Positions 7,157-11,003 of a stretch of DNA of 11,003 bases are shown piece after piece. Numbering within the stretch: the stretch's first letter is position 1; the number at the start of each line of letters is the position of its first letter. This DNA comes from Cyclobacteriaceae bacterium. GTDB taxonomy: Bacteria; Bacteroidota; Bacteroidia; Cytophagales; Cyclobacteriaceae. A program made the translations under genes and the position numbers. The stretch lies in contig JANQST010000052.1 in assembly GCA_028279155.1 (NCBI GenBank), forward strand, positions 1 to 11,003, given 5' to 3'. A model generated the notes under the pieces. That model was not told the origin of the DNA, searched no databases, and saw only the letters and a program-made list of their open reading frames with translations.

Positions 7157-8578
7157 ATGATCCTTCTCTTTCTCATCGGGTGTTTATTGATTACAGCTGC
7201 CTCAGTGGTGATCCTGTCAAACGTAAAAAAATTCATGGAATTGGAAATGAGGGGGAAGGAGCTAACCGAGTATACCTACGATCTTTCTCAACGGATCATT
7301 TTGGTTACCCAAATTCGAAGAGTGATATTGGTAACTGCCTCCGTCCTCCTGGTGGGATTTGCGGTCTATTGGCTGATCAAAGACACGCCCATGCAAGGAT
7401 TTGTGATGGAATGGCTCAACCTAATCATCCGCTGGGCACATGTGGTGGTTGGGATCATGTGGATTGGCGCTTCTTTTTATTTCATCTTCCTGGAAAACAA
7501 TCTCAATCGAACGGATGGTGTGCGAGATGAGCTTGCTGGCAACCTTTGGGCGATACATGGAGGAGGATTTTATTTTCTTGAAAAGTACAAGGTAGCGCCG
7601 AAAACTCTGCCTAAAACACTTCATTGGTTCAAGTACGAAGCATACTTCACCTGGATCTCGGGATTCACCTTGCTCACCATCGTGTACTACATGGATGCAA
7701 AGTCGTTCCTGATCGATCCTCAAATTGCAGACTTGTCCGTTTCCACTGCTATAGCGATAGGTGTGGGAACAATGATTGTTGGATGGTTGGTGTATGATGG
7801 CATGTGCAAATCCCCTTTGGTTAAAAAGCCGATGCTCTTTGCCGTAATCGGAGTTTTGCTCCTGGCTGGGGTTAGCTACTTTCTATCCACTGTATTTAGT
7901 AGTCGGGCAGCCTACATCCATGTGGGCGCTTTGATTGGGACCATCATGGCGTGGAACGTTTATTTCGTGATCATTCCGTCTCAAAAAGCCCTCGTTAAAG
8001 CTGCCGTTCTCGGGAAACCATTGGATCCATCTCTTGGTAAAAAGGCTGGAGAACGATCACTTCATAACAACTATTTCACATTGCCGGTCATTTTTATCAT
8101 GATTAGCAATCATTTTCCGAGCACGTATGGTCATGAGTTTAATTGGATTATACTGATGGTGCTTACTTTGGCGAGTGCAGGGATCAAGCATTTTTGGAAT
8201 TTATTGGAAAGAGGGGAGCGATCAAGATTCATACTTCCGGTTTCAATTGTTGCGCTGATCTCTTTGGCATTGGTCACCTCACCCGCATTTGAAAAAGCGG
8301 GCGATGAGTTTGGTGAAGTTTCATTTCAACAGGTCAATGAAATTGTTATTTCACGATGCATTCAATGTCATTCGGCAACACCAACGGATGATCAGTGGAA
8401 TCTTGCTCCTAACAATGTGATGTTCGATACTCCACAACAGATCCAGGCGCAGGCGGAGCGAATCATGGTGCGTTCGGTTCGAACACAGACAATGCCCCTC
8501 GGCAACAAAACGAACATGACCCAGGAAGAACGTGACCTGATCCGCGCCTGGATATTGCAGGGAGCTAAGGTAGATTGA
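7157..8578 (+). CDS. puuD: PuuD-type membrane urate oxidase with C-terminal cytochrome c domain
   Basis: 473 aa. The central part (about 85-380) matches the membrane domain of PuuD (urate oxidase N-terminal family), with the typical IRWAHVVVGIMWIGASFYFIFLE (91-113), HGGGFYFLEKYKVAP (134-148), LHWFKYEAYFTWISGF (155-170) and GERSLHNNYFTLPVIFIMISNH (298-319), and several His residues in or near helices. The C-terminal part (about 385-473) is a cytochrome c domain: heme-binding CIQCH (401-405) and a probable axial Met in TQTMPLGNKTNMT (M446). PuuD oxidises urate to 5-hydroxyisourate and passes electrons to its own c-heme and then to the respiratory chain. Residues 1-84 form an extra N-terminal portion with two likely membrane helices (about 3-21 and 55-75) that I do not recall in the typical shorter PuuD. 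The gene leads an operon: its TGA shares one base with the allantoinase ATG. I am confident of the family; the urate substrate is further supported by the neighbours. Confidence 0.93.
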   Translation: MILLFLIGCLLITAASVVILSNVKKFMELEMRGKELTEYTYDLSQRIILVTQIRRVILVTASVLLVGFAVYWLIKDTPMQGFVMEWLNLIIRWAHVVVGIMWIGASFYFIFLENNLNRTDGVRDELAGNLWAIHGGGFYFLEKYKVAPKTLPKTLHWFKYEAYFTWISGFTLLTIVYYMDAKSFLIDPQIADLSVSTAIAIGVGTMIVGWLVYDGMCKSPLVKKPMLFAVIGVLLLAGVSYFLSTVFSSRAAYIHVGALIGTIMAWNVYFVIIPSQKALVKAAVLGKPLDPSLGKKAGERSLHNNYFTLPVIFIMISNHFPSTYGHEFNWIILMVLTLASAGIKHFWNLLERGERSRFILPVSIVALISLALVTSPAFEKAGDEFGEVSFQQVNEIVISRCIQCHSATPTDDQWNLAPNNVMFDTPQQIQAQAERIMVRSVRTQTMPLGNKTNMTQEERDLIRAWILQGAKVD

Positions 8579-9927
8579 TGAAGAAATTCGGACTCCATAG
8601 CAAACGTGTCTTGGTGGACGATGAGCTGATCGAAGGAACAGTAGTTGTCGAAGATGGAATAATTGTTGAGTTCAAGGAAGGACCAATTTCAAGTAAAACT
8701 TTTGATATAGATGATCTTGGAAATTCAGTCCTTATGCCCGGCTTGATCGACTGTCACGTTCACATCAATGAGCCCGGCAGAACCGAGTGGGAGGGATTTG
8801 ACACAGCTACCAAAGCTGCAGCCGCTGGCGGATTTACCTCTCTAATCGAAATGCCATTGAACTCTGATCCCGTCACTACGACTAAAGAAGCCTTTGAAGA
8901 AAAAATTGCAGCAACTGAAGGAAAACTTCATGTCAATTGCGGGTTTTGGGGCGGCATTGTCCCTGAAAACATTGATGACCTTGATGAGTTGATCAAATGT
9001 GGAGTATTTGGAATAAAGGCATTTCTAACTCATTCAGGAATTGATGAATTTCCGAATGTTGGTGAACAAGACCTAAGAAAAGGACTCCAGATTTTGAAAG
9101 CGCATAATGTTCCGCTATTAGTACATGCTGAAATAGATGCTCCTCACGAAACGCAGAGATGGCTCGAAGAAGACCCCAAGAATTACCAGGCCTACCTCGC
9201 GTCAAGACCTAAATCCTGGGAGGATGATGCGATTCGACTGATGATTGGGTTATGTAAGGAATTCGAAACCCCGATCCACATTGTCCATCTCTCCTCATCC
9301 AATTCCATCGAACCATTGAATCAGGCGAGGGATTCAGGCGTCCCGATTTCAGTTGAGACATGTCCTCACTACTTGTTTTTCTGCGCAGAAGAGATTCCCG
9401 ACGGTAAAACCGAATTCAAGTGTGCTCCTCCGATACGAGAACAGGCAAACAACGAGCAACTTTTGAAGGCACTAAAAGTCGGTTTGTTTCGATTCATCGT
9501 TTCTGACCACTCACCAGCGATTCCGGAAATTAAGGAGTTAACAACTGGCAACCTGAAGGAGGCCTGGGGTGGCATTGCCGGTCTTCAGTTCAGCATGTCT
9601 GCTTTTTGGACAAAGGCAAAAAATCATGGGTTAGATGTTGCTGACATTTCCCGATTGATGAGTAGCCAGGTAGCGGAATTTTTGGATATAAATGACTGTA
9701 AAGGAAAGATCGCTAAAGGATTCGATGCTGATTTGGTTGTATGGGATCCGGAAGATACGTTTGAAGTCACGAATGAGATCATTAACTTCAAGCATAAGAT
9801 CTCACCCTATGTTGGACATACGCTTGATGGAGTGGTTCGTCAAACGTATGTGAATGGAAACCTGGTTTATGAAAATGGTGCCTTTAAGGAATTGTCGAAA
9901 GGAAAGGTATTGCTAAGAAATGAGTAA
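8578..9927 (+). CDS. allB: Allantoinase
   Basis: 449 aa cytosolic amidohydrolase that opens the hydantoin ring of allantoin to give allantoate. The two-metal centre is complete: H60 and H62 in DCHVHINEPGRTEWEG, the carbamylated-lysine position K147 in GIKAFLTHSG, H183 in LLVHAE, H237 in IHIVHLSS and D310 in VSDHSP. Further allantoinase landmarks are TKAAAAGGFTSLIEMPLNS (78-96), SVETCPHYL (258-266) and KCAPPIR (281-287). These favour allantoinase over dihydroorotase or dihydropyrimidinase, and the gene context agrees. I place the start at ATG 8578, whose A is the last base of the urate oxidase stop (TGATG); a TTG at 8575 would add one residue but is less likely. The 3' end overlaps the allantoicase gene by 8 bases. 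Translational coupling with both neighbours is expected. Confidence 0.96.
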   Translation: MKKFGLHSKRVLVDDELIEGTVVVEDGIIVEFKEGPISSKTFDIDDLGNSVLMPGLIDCHVHINEPGRTEWEGFDTATKAAAAGGFTSLIEMPLNSDPVTTTKEAFEEKIAATEGKLHVNCGFWGGIVPENIDDLDELIKCGVFGIKAFLTHSGIDEFPNVGEQDLRKGLQILKAHNVPLLVHAEIDAPHETQRWLEEDPKNYQAYLASRPKSWEDDAIRLMIGLCKEFETPIHIVHLSSSNSIEPLNQARDSGVPISVETCPHYLFFCAEEIPDGKTEFKCAPPIREQANNEQLLKALKVGLFRFIVSDHSPAIPEIKELTTGNLKEAWGGIAGLQFSMSAFWTKAKNHGLDVADISRLMSSQVAEFLDINDCKGKIAKGFDADLVVWDPEDTFEVTNEIINFKHKISPYVGHTLDGVVRQTYVNGNLVYENGAFKELSKGKVLLRNE

Positions 9928-10897
9928 AGAAAAACCTGTATTTACGAAATTAATGGACCTGGCAGCTGAGCGATTGGGAGGTAAGGCGATTGCCTGTTCA
10001 GACGACTTCTTTGCGTCGATGGATAACCTGATCAAACCAGGCAGAGGAACTTTCATTGAAGATAAATACACGGAAAATGGGAAATGGATGGACGGCTGGG
10101 AGTCGCGTCGTAAGCGCACGGACGGACACGATTGGTGCATTGTGAAACTTGGAACTCCGGGCATTATTAAAGGTGTTGACGTGGATACCAATCATTTTTT
10201 AGGCAATCACCCGCCTGAATGTGCTATTGAAGCATGCTTTAGTAAAAACGAAGATGCCGATGGAGCCGATTGGAAGTGGATCTTGTCACGGTCCAACCTG
10301 AAACCAGGAAGCCAGCATTTCTTCGAGATACCTGACGATTCAATTTATACCCATGTGAAACTCCACATCTATCCGGACGGAGGTGTTGCAAGACTTAAAG
10401 TGTACGGAGAAGTAAAGATCAACTGGGATCAGAGGAATTCATCTGAGTCTTTGGACCTGGCTGCAGCGGTGAATGGAGGTAAATCTATCCTTTGCAATGA
10501 CATGTTTTTCAGCCACATGGATAATTTGATCATGCCGGGTAAGGGAATAAACATGGGCGATGGCTGGGAAACCAAAAGAAATCGAACGCCAAACAACCGG
10601 GATTGGGTGATCATTCGCCTGGCGAAAAAGGGGAAGATCAATGAGGTCATGGTGGATACACACCATTTCAAAGGGAACTACCCGGATTCCTGCATGATAG
10701 AAGGATGTGTTTCAGAGACAGACGAAACGGATGGCATGAAATGGCGAACGCTATTGCCCCAGTCGAAACTGGAGGCACATCATGAACATCTTTTTGATAA
10801 AGAAATAGAGAACCACGGACCGTTTACACACGTCCGCTTGAGTATATTCCCGGATGGAGGAATCAGTAGATTGAGATTATGGGGAACAATTGATTAA
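9920..10897 (+). CDS. alc: Allantoicase
   Basis: 325 aa. Allantoicase (allantoate amidinohydrolase) splits allantoate into ureidoglycolate and urea. As in the family, the protein is two tandem copies of one allantoicase domain, about residues 11-164 and 178-323. Matching blocks are: DDFFASMDNLIKPGRG and NDMFFSHMDNLIMPGKG; DGWESRRKRT and DGWETKRNRT; DVDTNHFLGNHPPECAIEAC and MVDTHHFKGNYPDSCMIEGC; THVKLHIYPDGGVARLKVYG and THVRLSIFPDGGISRLRLWG. No signal peptide is seen, so it is cytosolic. The ATG at 9920 lies within the last codons of allantoinase, and OHCU decarboxylase follows after 5 bases. Choosing allantoicase (urea-forming) over an AllC-type amidohydrolase (ammonia-forming) means the organism should also need ureidoglycolate lyase and perhaps urease, neither of which is in the window. 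Confidence 0.96.
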   Translation: MSKEKPVFTKLMDLAAERLGGKAIACSDDFFASMDNLIKPGRGTFIEDKYTENGKWMDGWESRRKRTDGHDWCIVKLGTPGIIKGVDVDTNHFLGNHPPECAIEACFSKNEDADGADWKWILSRSNLKPGSQHFFEIPDDSIYTHVKLHIYPDGGVARLKVYGEVKINWDQRNSSESLDLAAAVNGGKSILCNDMFFSHMDNLIMPGKGINMGDGWETKRNRTPNNRDWVIIRLAKKGKINEVMVDTHHFKGNYPDSCMIEGCVSETDETDGMKWRTLLPQSKLEAHHEHLFDKEIENHGPFTHVRLSIFPDGGISRLRLWGTID

Positions 10898-10902
10898 CCG
10901 AT

Positions 10903-11003
10903 ATGACTTTAGAAGAACTAAACCAATTGAATTATGACGATGCGGTTGCGGCCTTAACAAAATGCTGCGGCTCATCGAATTGGGTGGCCGAAATGCTGAG
11001 AAA
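10903..11003 (+). CDS. uraD: OHCU decarboxylase, 3' end cut by window
   Basis: Only the first 33 codons are present: an ATG 5 bases after the allantoicase stop, then TLEELNQLNYDDAVAAL, the CCGSSNWVAEM segment and the window end. The start (T-L-x-x-L-N) and the CCGSSNWV block are characteristic of 2-oxo-4-hydroxy-4-carboxy-5-ureidoimidazoline decarboxylase, where the W-V-x-x-M region follows a short helix. This enzyme makes S-allantoin from OHCU, supplying the allantoinase encoded two genes earlier. The active-site His and Glu lie beyond the window. Part of the confidence comes from its place in the urate operon. Some homologues are fused to a HIU hydrolase domain, which cannot be checked here. 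Confidence 0.85.
   Translation, partial: MTLEELNQLNYDDAVAALTKCCGSSNWVAEMLR

Noticed and set aside
7157..8578. The urate oxidase gene as two genes (membrane protein plus separate cytochrome c)
   Set aside because: The frame runs unbroken from the membrane core into the CIQCH domain, and the fusion is typical of PuuD.
8575..8580. TTG at 8575 as start of allantoinase, giving a 4-base overlap with the urate oxidase gene
   Set aside because: The ATG at 8578 directly follows in the same frame and forms the common TGATG stop-start junction; only one residue differs.
9913..10671. Long open frames antisense to allantoicase (for example 9913-10191, 10429-10671)
   Set aside because: They show no recognisable domain, lie fully opposite a well-conserved gene, and are expected by-products of its codon use.

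Overview
The window looks like chromosomal DNA from a Bacteroidota bacterium, most likely a marine or free-living member of the Cytophagales/Flammeovirgaceae type. This is inferred from several things: moderate to low G+C, DUF2911-TPR proteins, a LytS-type histidine kinase paired with a LytTR regulator, WD40 proteins with the Bacteroidota-type N- and C-terminal signatures, frequent lack of a clear Shine-Dalgarno sequence, and a candidate promoter close to the Bacteroidota -33/-7 consensus. No lineage marker gene is present, so the assignment is not firm. I see no tRNA, rRNA, CRISPR array, insertion sequence or prophage gene, and no gene-free stretch longer than about 115 bases.

Left part (1-3098, + strand). 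The window opens inside an M28-family zinc peptidase. A 107-base gap follows, holding a weak hairpin and a candidate promoter. Next come an exported M55 (DppA-like) D-aminopeptidase and, overlapping it by 7 bases, a predicted lipoprotein built of WD40 repeats. The pair is probably co-transcribed.

Middle (3095-6042, - strand). Read in transcription order, an exported DUF2911-TPR protein is followed after 33 bases by a membrane sensor histidine kinase (GTG start), whose stop overlaps the TTG start of a LytTR-type response regulator. The regulator's stop codon overlaps the stop codon of the convergent WD40 gene, so no terminator fits between the two operons.

Right part (6156-11003). This is a purine/urate degradation locus. 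An XdhC-family protein (maturation of the molybdenum cofactor of xanthine dehydrogenase) is on the - strand. Divergent from it is a tightly packed + strand operon: a PuuD-type membrane urate oxidase with a C-terminal cytochrome c domain, allantoinase, allantoicase, and the start of OHCU decarboxylase cut by the window end. Together these convert urate to 5-hydroxyisourate, then (after a hydrolase not seen here) OHCU to S-allantoin, allantoate, and ureidoglycolate plus urea. The electrons from urate go to a c-type heme and not directly to oxygen as in soluble uricase. The xdhC partner ties the locus to the preceding step, hypoxanthine/xanthine to urate, whose structural genes are outside the window.

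The most distinctive items are the compact cytochrome-linked uricolytic operon, the extra N-terminal membrane hairpin on its urate oxidase, and the M55 peptidase/WD40 lipoprotein pair. No wholly unknown system is clearly visible.
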